A stretch of 34,724 nt of DNA from a virus: the IMG/VR virus record IMGVR_UViG_3300003322_000136, positions 1-34,724 of that record, one strand, 5' to 3'. Both the position numbers and the translations under genes were made by a program. Position 1 is the stretch's first letter. Every line of letters begins with the position of its first letter. Below the pieces are notes generated by a model that did no database searches, was not told where the DNA came from, and saw only the letters and a list, made by a program, of their open reading frames with translations. Shown piece after piece: positions 13,761-19,523 of this stretch.

Positions 13761-14360
13761 GTGAGTAAAGCTTACGAAGCGATGCAGTTCGCGCGCATGG
13801 TGCATCGGCATCAGGTGCGCAAGTACACCGGCAATCCCTACGTCGACCATCTGGCCGAGGTGGCAGGCATCGTGTCCACGGTAGCCATCGAGAGCATGGA
13901 AATGCAGGCAACCATGATCGCTACTGCGTGGCTGCACGATTGCGTGGAGGACCAGGACGTAACCGGCGCTGAACTGGCGCGCAAGTTTGGCCCTACGGTC
14001 CAGGCTGGCGTGCTGGCTCTGTCGGATCTGGAATGCGGAAGCCGAGCGGAGCGCAAAGCAGCAAGCCGGGCGAGGCTTGCGCGCGCTCCGTGGTGGGTCC
14101 AGACGATTAAGTGCGCGGACCTAATCAGTAACACGTCCAGCATCGTGAAGCACGACCCGAAGTTCGCCGCCGTCTACCTTGAGGAAAAGAGGCTTCTGCT
14201 GGACGTGCTGACGAATGCCGACCAGCGCTTGTTGGAAATGGCGCGCTATCAGGTCAGAGCATCTCAGGTTGGCGCGGCGGGAGAAATGCATTTGGATCGG
14301 ATACAGACTGCTGTGGTACTGCCGCGGTGTTCGGTTCTGGACGAAGTTAAGGGAGATTGA
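13761..14360 (+). CDS. HD-domain hydrolase, MESH1/SpoT-like (alarmone hydrolase candidate)
   Basis: A 199-residue protein close in length to stand-alone small alarmone hydrolases. The HD catalytic set is complete: HRHQVRKYTGNPYVDH (residues 15-30), WLHDCVEDQDVT (His59-Asp60, Glu63-Asp64) and IKCADLISNTSSI with the distal Asp and Asn. This family hydrolyses (p)ppGpp, and some members act on other nucleotides. A phage could use it to blunt the stringent response or to detoxify alarmone-making defence toxins. GTG 13761 was chosen because AAGGAG lies 8 bases before it and the domain begins there; upstream starts overlap the NinX-like gene in another frame. No synthetase domain is fused. Confidence 0.85.
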   Translation: MSKAYEAMQFARMVHRHQVRKYTGNPYVDHLAEVAGIVSTVAIESMEMQATMIATAWLHDCVEDQDVTGAELARKFGPTVQAGVLALSDLECGSRAERKAASRARLARAPWWVQTIKCADLISNTSSIVKHDPKFAAVYLEEKRLLLDVLTNADQRLLEMARYQVRASQVGAAGEMHLDRIQTAVVLPRCSVLDEVKGD

Positions 14361-14361
14361 T

Positions 14362-14601
14362 ATGGCAGCGGTATTTCTGAGTGATGAAGAGATCGCGCAG
14401 CTGACCGAGAAAAAACGTCATTCGACGCAACGAAAAATCCTTAATGCGCTTGGAATCGCGCACAAGGTCAGGCCGAACGGCACGCTAGTCGTGCTGCGGT
14501 CTCACGTCGAGAAGCTACTGGGCGGGCATGTCGCCGGGCCAGTAAAGAAGGAACCTGAACCAAACTGGGATGCATTGAATGGGACGAGAAAGAAGCAGTG
14601 A
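14362..14601 (+). CDS. DUF4224 protein, excisionase candidate
   Basis: A 79-residue protein with the DUF4224 signature: VFLSDEEIAQLTEKKRHSTQ, then NALGIAHKVRPNGTLVVLRSHVE, a small winged-helix-like fold usually placed directly before phage integrases. It overlaps the integrase start by 23 bases, so the two are co-translated. It probably works as a recombination directionality factor or DNA-binding helper (inference from position). ATG 14362 has a GGGAGA site. Confidence 0.85.
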   Translation: MAAVFLSDEEIAQLTEKKRHSTQRKILNALGIAHKVRPNGTLVVLRSHVEKLLGGHVAGPVKKEPEPNWDALNGTRKKQ

Positions 14602-15631
14602 ATTGGCGGGACTCCCGCCGCGGTGGAGAGTTGTCCGTGGCGTCTATTACTATCAGGTGCCGCAAGATCAAAAAGAAAGCTGGGATGGTAAGGCGACCTT
14701 TCGCCTCGGTGACACACTAGACGAGGCGTACGCAGTCTGGACCCAACGGGTCGGGCATCATGGCGAAGCGAAGACGATCGGCGACCTGCTCGACCGCTAC
14801 ACTCGAGAGGTCGTACCCGGCAAAGCTCCCCGCACTCAGACCGAGAACCTGAGGGCAATCATGCGCCTGCGTGCGGTGTTTGGTAAGCGATCGATAACGT
14901 CAATTCGCCCACAGCTGATTTACCAATATGCTTCTAAGTCGGTGACGCGCACGCAGGGCCGTAGGGAGATTCGGGTCTTTTCCCATGTCTACACCAAGGC
15001 GGTGGAGTGGGGTTTGATTGATCGCCACCCGTTCAAGGGTGAGGTCAGGCTGGAGGGTGATCGCCCGCGTACGCGGTACGTCGAGGATTGGGAGTTCGAA
15101 GAATGCCTCAAGCTGGACAGCAAGCGAAAGAAAGGCAGCGTGCTGATGATCCAGGCATACCTGCGCATGAAGCTGCTTACGGGCCTGCGCCTTGGTGACT
15201 TGTTGCGACTGACAATGGACTCGCTTCGCGAAGACGGCATCCATGTGCTGCCCCGGAAGACGGCTCACACCACAGGCAAGCGGATCATTATCGAGTGGTC
15301 CCCTGCCCTTCGCGATGCTGTCGAGATGGCGAAGCAGTCACGCCCGTTTGTTGGCGGCGACTACCTGTTCTGCAACCGCCGCGGCGAATGCTACTTCGAC
15401 GACGAGCAGGACACGTCATATGGCTGGAATTCTATGTGGCAACGCTTCATGGAGCGCGTGCTGGCCGAGACGAAGGTCAAGGAGCGATTCACGGAGCACG
15501 ACATCCGGGCGAAGGCTGCGAGCGATGCAGAGACCCTGGAGCATGCGCAAAAGCTTCTAGCGCACGCTGACTCGAAGATCACAGACAGGGTCTATAGGCG
15601 AAAGCCCGAGAAGGTCAAACCGCTGCGATAG
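14579..15631 (+). CDS. int: Tyrosine-family phage integrase
   Basis: A 350-residue site-specific recombinase. The N-terminal arm-binding/SAM-like region includes TIGDLLDRYTREV; the catalytic domain shows Arg in LLTGLRLGDLLRL, HDIRAKAASD (second Arg of HxxR), His in LLAHADSKITDR and the nucleophilic Tyr in RVYRRK twelve residues from the end. It is the last gene of the rightward operon, and tRNA-derived attachment sequence begins about 60 bases beyond its stop. Co-translated with the DUF4224 protein. Confidence 0.96.
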   Translation: MGRERSSELAGLPPRWRVVRGVYYYQVPQDQKESWDGKATFRLGDTLDEAYAVWTQRVGHHGEAKTIGDLLDRYTREVVPGKAPRTQTENLRAIMRLRAVFGKRSITSIRPQLIYQYASKSVTRTQGRREIRVFSHVYTKAVEWGLIDRHPFKGEVRLEGDRPRTRYVEDWEFEECLKLDSKRKKGSVLMIQAYLRMKLLTGLRLGDLLRLTMDSLREDGIHVLPRKTAHTTGKRIIIEWSPALRDAVEMAKQSRPFVGGDYLFCNRRGECYFDDEQDTSYGWNSMWQRFMERVLAETKVKERFTEHDIRAKAASDAETLEHAQKLLAHADSKITDRVYRRKPEKVKPLR

Positions 15632-15691
15632 TAAACCCTGGGATTTATAGCAAAAATCGGAGTGGGCACTATCGCGGAGAGCCGCTAGAAA

Positions 15692-15736
15692 TGGCCTGCC
15701 CAGCTGGGTTCGAACCAGCGACCCTCAGCTTAGAAG
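15692..15736 (-). tRNA. Partial tRNA-Arg(UCU) 3' end, probable attachment core
   Basis: Read on the minus strand, 45 bases run from a CTTCTAA anticodon loop (anticodon TCT) through the 3' anticodon arm GCTGA, the variable loop, a perfect T-arm (GCTGG TTCGAAC CCAGC), an acceptor strand TGGGCAG and CCA. The 5' half is missing: the bases before the loop do not pair with GCTGA. Phage genes lie on both sides, so this is not an intact tRNA but the tRNA-derived core that phages carry in attP, or a relic of one. Confidence 0.75.
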
Positions 15737-15789
15737 TCAGACCCTCGACCATCGTTTTCTTTATATGATTCAATGACTTAGAGTCCGAC

Positions 15790-15868
15790 TGCTGCGCTAT
15801 TCCTCGCTCCTATGTGCGCTCGTATGTCCTTGTTTTTATTGAGGTCGACGCAGTTCAATAGCGCAGCA
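15790..15868. repeat. 12-bp inverted repeat in the attachment region
   Basis: TGCTGCGCTATT at about 15790-15801 and its exact complement AATAGCGCAGCA at 15857-15868, spaced by some 55 bases. There is no T run, so it is unlikely to be a terminator. It is a candidate pair of integrase or accessory-factor arm sites. Confidence 0.5.
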
Positions 15869-16007
15869 TTTTGGCCGGGCGGCAGCTTTCAAGTCTACGG
15901 ATTAAAGCAAGTAAATCAATGTCTTAGCAAGTTTTTGATTCCGCATAAGATGCGCATAACTTCAATTCTTTGCCTTATTCGTCAAGCCCGCTTAAAGTGG
16001 TTGCGGA

Positions 16008-16031
16008 AACGATTCTAGGCACGGAATCGTT
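16008..16031. promoter_or_regulatory. 8-8-8 inverted repeat upstream of a small gene
   Basis: AACGATTC-TAGGCACG-GAATCGTT: two perfect 8-base arms around an 8-base spacer. The geometry resembles a tyrosine-recombinase core site, but its place 31 bases before the start of the next small gene also suits an operator. A TTGACA at 16030-16035 overlaps its end. Confidence 0.5.
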
Positions 16032-16061
16032 GACACATTAACAACCATGAAAGGACATTCC

Positions 16062-16286
16062 ATGCCTGTCTTCGCGACCGACGACACTATCGCCGTGTTC
16101 CCCTTCAAACTGTACAACATTGTTCAGGACGATTACGTGGTATCAAAGAGGCTTGGCACGGCGCAAGCGATTGAAAGAATCGGGGCCGTGATGGCCGGTC
16201 CAAGCTTCTCAATCCCGGCTGCTCACGTGAACAGCGACGGCCTTACTGAAATTGGCTACAACGGCTACGAGAACCGCGTGCCCTGA
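16062..16286 (+). CDS. Small orphan protein between the two tRNA relics
   Basis: A 74-residue soluble protein (MPVFATDDTIAVFPFKLYN start, GYNGYENRVP end) with no recognised family. AAAGGA sits 6 bases before ATG 16062, which makes it a better start than ATG 16047. The stop ends exactly where tRNA-His similarity begins. As the only gene between integrase and the late operon, it is a candidate moron, or a leftover of an earlier integration event. Confidence 0.6.
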   Translation: MPVFATDDTIAVFPFKLYNIVQDDYVVSKRLGTAQAIERIGAVMAGPSFSIPAAHVNSDGLTEIGYNGYENRVP

Positions 16287-16287
16287 A

Positions 16288-16342
16288 GAGTTCGGGATTG
16301 TGATTCCTGTCGTCGTGGGTTCGAGTCCCATCAGCCACCCCA
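16288..16342 (+). tRNA. Partial tRNA-His(GUG) 3' end, second attachment-like core
   Basis: The plus strand contains an anticodon arm CGGGA TTGTGAT TCCTG (anticodon GTG, five base pairs including one G-T), a T-arm GTGGG TTCGAGT CCCAT, acceptor strand CAGCCAC, the His-specific C73 and CCA. The D arm and 5' acceptor strand are absent; the upstream sequence is the end of a protein gene. It is the 3' piece of a tRNA gene such as phages carry at att sites, on the opposite strand to the tRNA-Arg piece. Confidence 0.75.
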
Positions 16343-16471
16343 AGAATTCCTTCAGATTCAACTACTTACGGGAATCTAAATTTTTCGGATAGCGAAATTT
16401 CCAACGAAGTTCGGAATTTTCCAACAGACGCCCGAAACTAAGCCACCCTTGCGGTGGCTTTTTTGTTGCCA
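16343..16471. other. Spacer with paired direct repeats after the tRNA-His relic
   Basis: AT-rich, without a gene. It contains ATTTCCAAC at 16397-16405 and TTTTCCAAC at 16417-16425, two helical turns apart and both preceded by CGAA/CGGAA, which could be arm sites for an integrase. A terminator closes it. Confidence 0.45.
16442..16464 (+). terminator. Rho-independent terminator
   Basis: GCCACC-CTTGC-GGTGGC followed by six T on the plus strand. It would end rightward transcripts (integrase, the 16062 gene) and lies between the convergent rightward and leftward transcription units; the leftward side has no T run. Confidence 0.85.
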
Positions 16472-17212
16472 TCAGCGTATCTCAGCCACAGCACGATCCG
16501 CCGCGAGAACAGGCGTTGCTGCAGGCGCTTCGGCCGGGCGATGTTGGGGCGTCACGTGGCGAACCGGCGCAACCTGCATCGGCAGGAACAGCAGCTCGTC
16601 GCGCGCGGGGCCCTGTCTTTTCACGAACCCGACGTTGACCCCGCCCAGTGCCGGCGTCAGGCTCAGGCGCAGCGGCGCGGGCGACGCGTCCGTGGCCGCA
16701 GCGAGCGGCCGCATCATGAAGAACAGCGTCTCGCCGGCCTGCGCGGCCAAGTGCAGGCGACGCAGGTTGTCGCCGCGTACGGGGAGGTACCGCGCGCAGC
16801 CCGATCCGACCTGATCCGGCCAGAACAGCAATGCGCCGCAGCTTCCGCTGCGCAGGACCTGCTCGGCCGCCCACATCATATCGCCCGTGCGCTCGGTGCG
16901 GATCCACAGCACCGATTCAGGCGGCAGCCCCAGTGCGGCCAGGGCAAGCGCTTGCGGCGCGTGCGGCGGCTGCAGCAGCACGACCCGGCGCTCGGCCACG
17001 GTCCGCAACGCGGGAGCGAGCAGGCGCATTTCTCCGATCCCGTTCTGTTGCAGCAGCAGGTCGACCATCGTGCTCATCGGCCAGCCGCCGCCCGGCAACT
17101 GGTTCGACAGGCTCGGGTGCCCCGTGTCCACGCAGCGCGTGCGCGCGCGGGCCAGCTGGGAGGCTCGCCACAGCGACGGATGAAGCGCTTCGGGATCGGG
17201 GAGTGTTGTCAT
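16472..17212 (-). CDS. imuA: Solitary ImuA-like protein (RecA/SulA-like SOS protein)
   Basis: A 246-residue protein matching ImuA: LWRASQLARAR at the start, NQLPGGGWPMSTMVDLLLQQ in the Walker-A-like position, then GIGEMRLLAPAL, ESVLWIRTE and an ALLFWPDQV strand, ending with a Pro/Ala-rich tail. In bacteria ImuA works with ImuB and DnaE2 in damage-induced mutagenic synthesis; those genes are absent here, and downstream there is only a terminator and a tRNA relic. GAGGT precedes ATG 17212 and a LexA box lies 17 bases further up. The phage copy could act with host ImuB/DnaE2, or as a RecA or division modulator (inference). Confidence 0.9.
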   Translation of the reverse strand: MTTLPDPEALHPSLWRASQLARARTRCVDTGHPSLSNQLPGGGWPMSTMVDLLLQQNGIGEMRLLAPALRTVAERRVVLLQPPHAPQALALAALGLPPESVLWIRTERTGDMMWAAEQVLRSGSCGALLFWPDQVGSGCARYLPVRGDNLRRLHLAAQAGETLFFMMRPLAAATDASPAPLRLSLTPALGGVNVGFVKRQGPARDELLFLPMQVAPVRHVTPQHRPAEAPAATPVLAADRAVAEIR

Positions 17213-17228
17213 TGCTACCTCGAAAGTA

Positions 17229-17244
17229 CTGTATGTGCGTACAG
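17229..17244. promoter_or_regulatory. LexA-like SOS box at the imuA promoter
   Basis: CTGT-ATGTGCGT-ACAG with TA flanks on both sides, 17 bases upstream of the imuA ATG. It differs from the repressor-side box only in the centre of the spacer. On the minus strand it is preceded by TTGATA, a plausible -35. It also lies just ahead of a small rightward frame, so it might control both directions. Confidence 0.85.
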
Positions 17245-17265
17245 TATATCAAGTCCCAAGACAGC

Positions 17266-17532
17266 GTGAAGTTGACGTTTCGCAACATCGAAGGCGTGGA
17301 CAGCCGTCAGACTGAGGCGATGACCCGACGAATCGACCGCCTCACGCAGGTATATATCGATGCCGTGCTCAACAGCCTCCCCAGCATCGGGCAGCGCGGC
17401 GCCGCGCTTATGCTGCGAGATCTCGGTGTACCTTTGGAAACGGCGGTGCGCGTGCTTACGCAGCCTGGGATGAGACGTCGGTCGCTGGGACGTCGGACAC
17501 TGGCTGCAGGTCCGACGTCGGCGGCACGATGA
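17266..17532 (+). CDS. Small rightward protein divergent from imuA
   Basis: An 88-residue frame from GTG 17266 (ATG 17233 lies within the SOS box). The first 60 residues read like a true folded protein (VKLTFRNIEGVDSRQTEAMTR and YIDAVLNSLPSIGQRGAALM, helical); the last 25 are Arg-rich and overlap the leftward gene at 17456-17602. No ribosome site is clear. If real, it is the only rightward gene in the late region and is driven from the imuA box. Confidence 0.45.
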   Translation: MKLTFRNIEGVDSRQTEAMTRRIDRLTQVYIDAVLNSLPSIGQRGAALMLRDLGVPLETAVRVLTQPGMRRRSLGRRTLAAGPTSAAR

Positions 17533-17602
17533 CGAGCTGGCCGTCGATCACCTGCATGACGAGCTCGTCGGCCTCGTGCGTGATGATGCGGTAGTCCGTC
17601 AC
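17456..17602 (-). CDS. 48-residue protein after the spanin genes
   Basis: Starts at GTG 17602 in a GTGA overlap with the Rz stop and reads VTDYRIITHEADELVMQV, then IDGQLVIVPP and an acidic, Ser/Pro-rich tail. Coupling and sensible composition support it. Unknown function; last gene of the lysis cassette before imuA. Confidence 0.55.
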   Translation of the reverse strand: MTDYRIITHEADELVMQVIDGQLVIVPPTSDLQPVSDVPATDVSSQAA

Positions 17603-18090
17603 GGCACCAGCCCGTTCTCGCGCACGAACGCTTGGCAGGCGCGGCCCGTGGCCAAGTCCTGCTCGACATCCTCGATCAGCTGCTTAAGATCTCGGTCAGC
17701 CGCTGCTGAAACCAGCCCGGCGGATGGATCGGTGCCGTTGCCGCCGGCGGGGCCTTCGGCTTCGGCGGCGGCGGGAGGTCGGTCGGGACATACTGCGGGG
17801 CCGACGCGCAGCCTTGGAGCAGCAGCAAGGCGCCGACGCAGATCAGCAATTTCACCGTCTTTCTCCTTCGTGATGTGGGCGTTGGTTTCGTCCAGGCGCG
17901 TGGCCTGGACGGTGTTCTCGCGCGTCCGCTTCAGCACGGCAGCGGCATCTGCCTGCACACGCTCGGCGACCGCCGCGGCGTGGCCGGCGTCGTACCGCAT
18001 GCCGCCGTAGTACACGACCCCGCGCCACGCCCCAAACGCGAGCAGCACGGCCAGCATGGCGCCGATGAGCACGGTTTCGATGCGGCTCAT
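17599..18090 (-). CDS. Rz: Rz-like i-spanin
   Basis: A 163-residue protein with one N-terminal membrane segment (VLIGAMLAVLLAFGAW after Arg) and a long periplasmic helical domain (AAAVAERVQADAAAVLKRT through KEKDGEIADLRRRLAAA), the layout of inner-membrane spanins. It would pair with the outer-membrane lipoprotein Rz1 to fuse the two membranes at the end of lysis. ATG 18090 overlaps the lysozyme stop (ATGA). An upstream extension of the frame is unlike spanins and lies inside the lysozyme gene. Confidence 0.85.
   Translation of the reverse strand: MSRIETVLIGAMLAVLLAFGAWRGVVYYGGMRYDAGHAAAVAERVQADAAAVLKRTRENTVQATRLDETNAHITKEKDGEIADLRRRLAAAPRLRVGPAVCPDRPPAAAEAEGPAGGNGTDPSAGLVSAAADRDLKQLIEDVEQDLATGRACQAFVRENGLVP
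17676..17855 (-). CDS. Rz1: Rz1-like o-spanin lipoprotein nested in Rz
   Basis: A 59-residue frame lying wholly inside Rz in another frame. It begins at GTG 17855, has a short signal peptide ending in a lipobox (GALLLLQGC, lipidated Cys), and then a proline-rich body (TDLPPPPKPKAPP, PIHPPGW). That is the classic Rz1 design: a small outer-membrane lipoprotein that binds the periplasmic end of Rz. AGAAAGACG precedes it, a weak ribosome site. Confidence 0.85.
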   Translation of the reverse strand: MKLLICVGALLLLQGCASAPQYVPTDLPPPPKPKAPPAATAPIHPPGWFQQRLTEILSS

Positions 18091-18578
18091 GGCAGACCTC
18101 GCCGACACAGTTCGCGCTCTCGCTCGCGTCGACGCGTCAGCCCCGCTACCTCGCGACCGCCAGCCCGGTTCCACAGCAACAGCGCGTCGCACGCGCCGGC
18201 TATGTCGCCAGCATTCGCACGGCCCGCCATGCTCGATCCGCAGAACGCCTGCACGCCGATGTTGTAAGCCGCGTCCACGAACGCCACGCGCTGGCCATCC
18301 GTGAGCCGGTCCATCGGCATGCACTTGGCGATGCCGGCGGCGTGCCGCTCCAGGTCGCGGTCCAGCTGGGCGTCGCACTCGGCCGGCGTGTACGTCTTGC
18401 CGGCCTGTGCGTTCTCGGTGGCGCCGTCGCAATACGTCAGCACACCACCGATATCGCGGTAGGTCGTGAGGACGCGGCCCTCCTGCACTGGCGTGAAGGC
18501 CAGCAGCGCGGCGGCCGCGACGGCGCCGACAGCGGCTATAAGGCCGCGCCGTGGCTTCGTTGTCTGATCGCCCGCCAT
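18087..18578 (-). CDS. SAR-type endolysin, glycoside hydrolase family 24 lysozyme
   Basis: A 163-residue phage lysozyme. After a basic start it has an uncleaved, Ala-rich, weakly hydrophobic segment (GLIAAVGAVAAAALLAF), typical of signal-arrest-release endolysins. Catalytic residues follow T4 lysozyme spacing: Glu33 in VQEGRVL, Asp42 in YRDIGG and Thr48 in VLTYCDG; Cys50 could take part in SAR activation. The C-terminal part has FVDAAYNIG and LTRRRERERELC. I took ATG 18578 as the start because the hydrophobic anchor begins directly after it. Confidence 0.92.
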   Translation of the reverse strand: MAGDQTTKPRRGLIAAVGAVAAAALLAFTPVQEGRVLTTYRDIGGVLTYCDGATENAQAGKTYTPAECDAQLDRDLERHAAGIAKCMPMDRLTDGQRVAFVDAAYNIGVQAFCGSSMAGRANAGDIAGACDALLLWNRAGGREVAGLTRRRERERELCRRGLP

Positions 18579-18579
18579 G

Positions 18580-18834
18580 TCACGCACCTCCCGCTTTCTT
18601 TGCGAGCAGGGCTTCGACCTGCCGCCAGCTGCGGTACATCTGCAGCCCGAATTTCGCGCCGACGATGGCCAGGCCAACGTAGCGGAACGTGTTCGCCCCC
18701 AAGTGCGGCGCCAGGACCGGCATCCAGCCCTCAACGGTTGAAATGATCTTGTCCGCAAACGGGTACAAGACCAGCAGCACGGCCCAGACGTACTTGCCTG
18801 CCCGTTGCAGGCTTGCCTTGATCCGGGCCATCAT
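18580..18834 (-). CDS. Small membrane protein of the lysis cassette (holin candidate)
   Basis: An 84-residue protein with one clear hydrophobic segment (YVWAVLLVLYPFADKII) and a second weaker one (FRYVGLAIVGAKFGLQMY), and a Lys-rich end. It sits directly before the lysozyme gene, the usual holin position, and its start overlaps the preceding stop in an ATGATG junction. The exact holin family is not recognised; it could be the pinholin that triggers SAR endolysin release, or an antiholin. Confidence 0.65.
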   Translation of the reverse strand: MMARIKASLQRAGKYVWAVLLVLYPFADKIISTVEGWMPVLAPHLGANTFRYVGLAIVGAKFGLQMYRSWRQVEALLAKKAGGA

Positions 18835-19034
18835 TGCTTGCACCCCAGCTGCGCATTGAGCGCGCGCTCTTCACGGCGATCCTTGCGGGCCATGTAGACG
18901 ACGTTCGCGGCGCAGGTCACCAGCGCGGTGACGATGCCGGCGATGATGCCCCACTGAGTGAGGGTGAGGGACGCGACGATTGCGACGACGGCGCCGGCGT
19001 AGCTGCCCGCTTCGGGTGCACTTACTTGAGTCAT
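18831..19034 (-). CDS. Holin-like small membrane protein
   Basis: A 67-residue protein with two adjacent hydrophobic segments (SYAGAVVAIVASLTLT and WGIIAGIVTALVTCAANVVYMA) followed by a charged cytoplasmic tail (RKDRREERALNAQ), matching short two-segment phage holins. It overlaps the preceding gene's stop and the following start by 4 bases. Holins set the time of lysis by permeabilising or depolarising the inner membrane. Confidence 0.75.
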   Translation of the reverse strand: MTQVSAPEAGSYAGAVVAIVASLTLTQWGIIAGIVTALVTCAANVVYMARKDRREERALNAQLGCKQ

Positions 19035-19519
19035 GTTTGCCTTTCGATGGGCGTAAAAAAACCCGCCGTTGCGGGTTGCCTGAGGAACGTAAGGGCCGCA
19101 TGCAGCGTCCCGGGATCGAAGCGCTCCGGATTCGGCATGCCCAGTGCCGCGGCGACTGCCTCACTGCAGAACCACTTCATCTTGTCGTCCCCCACCGGCG
19201 ACAGGACAAAGTGGAGGTTGCCGAGCAGGTCGTAGGGCTGTAGCTCGTGCTCGTCGAACCAGCGCAGCGCCGGCAGGGCCAGATGATCCGGCAGATCGAC
19301 GAAGTCCCACAGCGCCAGGTCGAACGTGAACCACTTGAAGCGCACGCCGCCGTCCATGTAGGACGCGGATGCGGCCTGGCTGTCTTTGCCTGGGCCGCCG
19401 TCGAAGAAGATCAGCTCCACGTGCGAGTACATACTGCGCGTCCACCAGCGGACGATGCGGTTGTAAAGGCCTGGGATGCCGGCGTGCGTGCCCTTGTAAA
19501 ACGCTGCCTTGAAGGTCAT
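19031..19519 (-). CDS. Permuted papain-like (YiiX/NlpC-P60 type) hydrolase candidate
   Basis: A 162-residue protein. YSHVELIFFDGG supplies the catalytic-type His and KWFCSEAVAAALGMP the catalytic-type Cys, the His-then-Cys order of circularly permuted NlpC/P60 (YaeF/YiiX) folds. It lies between the tail-fibre genes and holins, so it may cleave peptidoglycan or lipids during infection or lysis, or process a tail protein. ATG 19519 lies 4 bases after the preceding stop; a longer start at 19570 would overlap that gene. Its last 15 codons overlap a terminator-like hairpin. Confidence 0.75.
   Translation of the reverse strand: MTFKAAFYKGTHAGIPGLYNRIVRWWTRSMYSHVELIFFDGGPGKDSQAASASYMDGGVRFKWFTFDLALWDFVDLPDHLALPALRWFDEHELQPYDLLGNLHFVLSPVGDDKMKWFCSEAVAAALGMPNPERFDPGTLHAALTFLRQPATAGFFTPIERQT
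19055..19075 (-). terminator. Terminator inside the end of the hydrolase gene
   Basis: On the minus strand CCCGC-AACG-GCGGG is followed by seven T, a sound intrinsic terminator, yet it lies 20 bases before the hydrolase stop codon. It would truncate the message and separate tail genes from the lysis cassette unless antitermination or translating ribosomes prevent folding. Confidence 0.75.
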
Positions 19520-19523
19520 GGAC

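Larger units (their letters stand above)
15632..16061. other. Attachment region (candidate attP), mostly non-coding
   Basis: 430 bases with no convincing gene. It holds a tRNA-Arg 3' end, a near-direct repeat (minus-strand form GTCtGACTtCTAAG and GTCgGACT-CTAAG, at 15729-15743 and 15776-15789), a long-spaced inverted repeat and a second inverted repeat near 16008-16031. A frame at 15812-16018 is basic and lacks a ribosome site. The density of repeats fits integrase arm and core sites. Confidence 0.55.

Noticed and set aside
15812-16018. 68-codon plus-strand frame in the attachment region
   Set aside because: No ribosome site, overlaps half of an inverted repeat, and has unusual composition; regarded as non-coding.
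15692-16342. Functional tRNA genes
   Set aside because: Both tRNA-like stretches lack the 5' acceptor strand and D arm, so neither can fold into a complete tRNA.
16472-17212. Host imuA-imuB-dnaE2 operon
   Set aside because: imuA is followed at once by a terminator and tRNA relic, with phage lysis genes upstream, so it is part of the phage and lacks partners.
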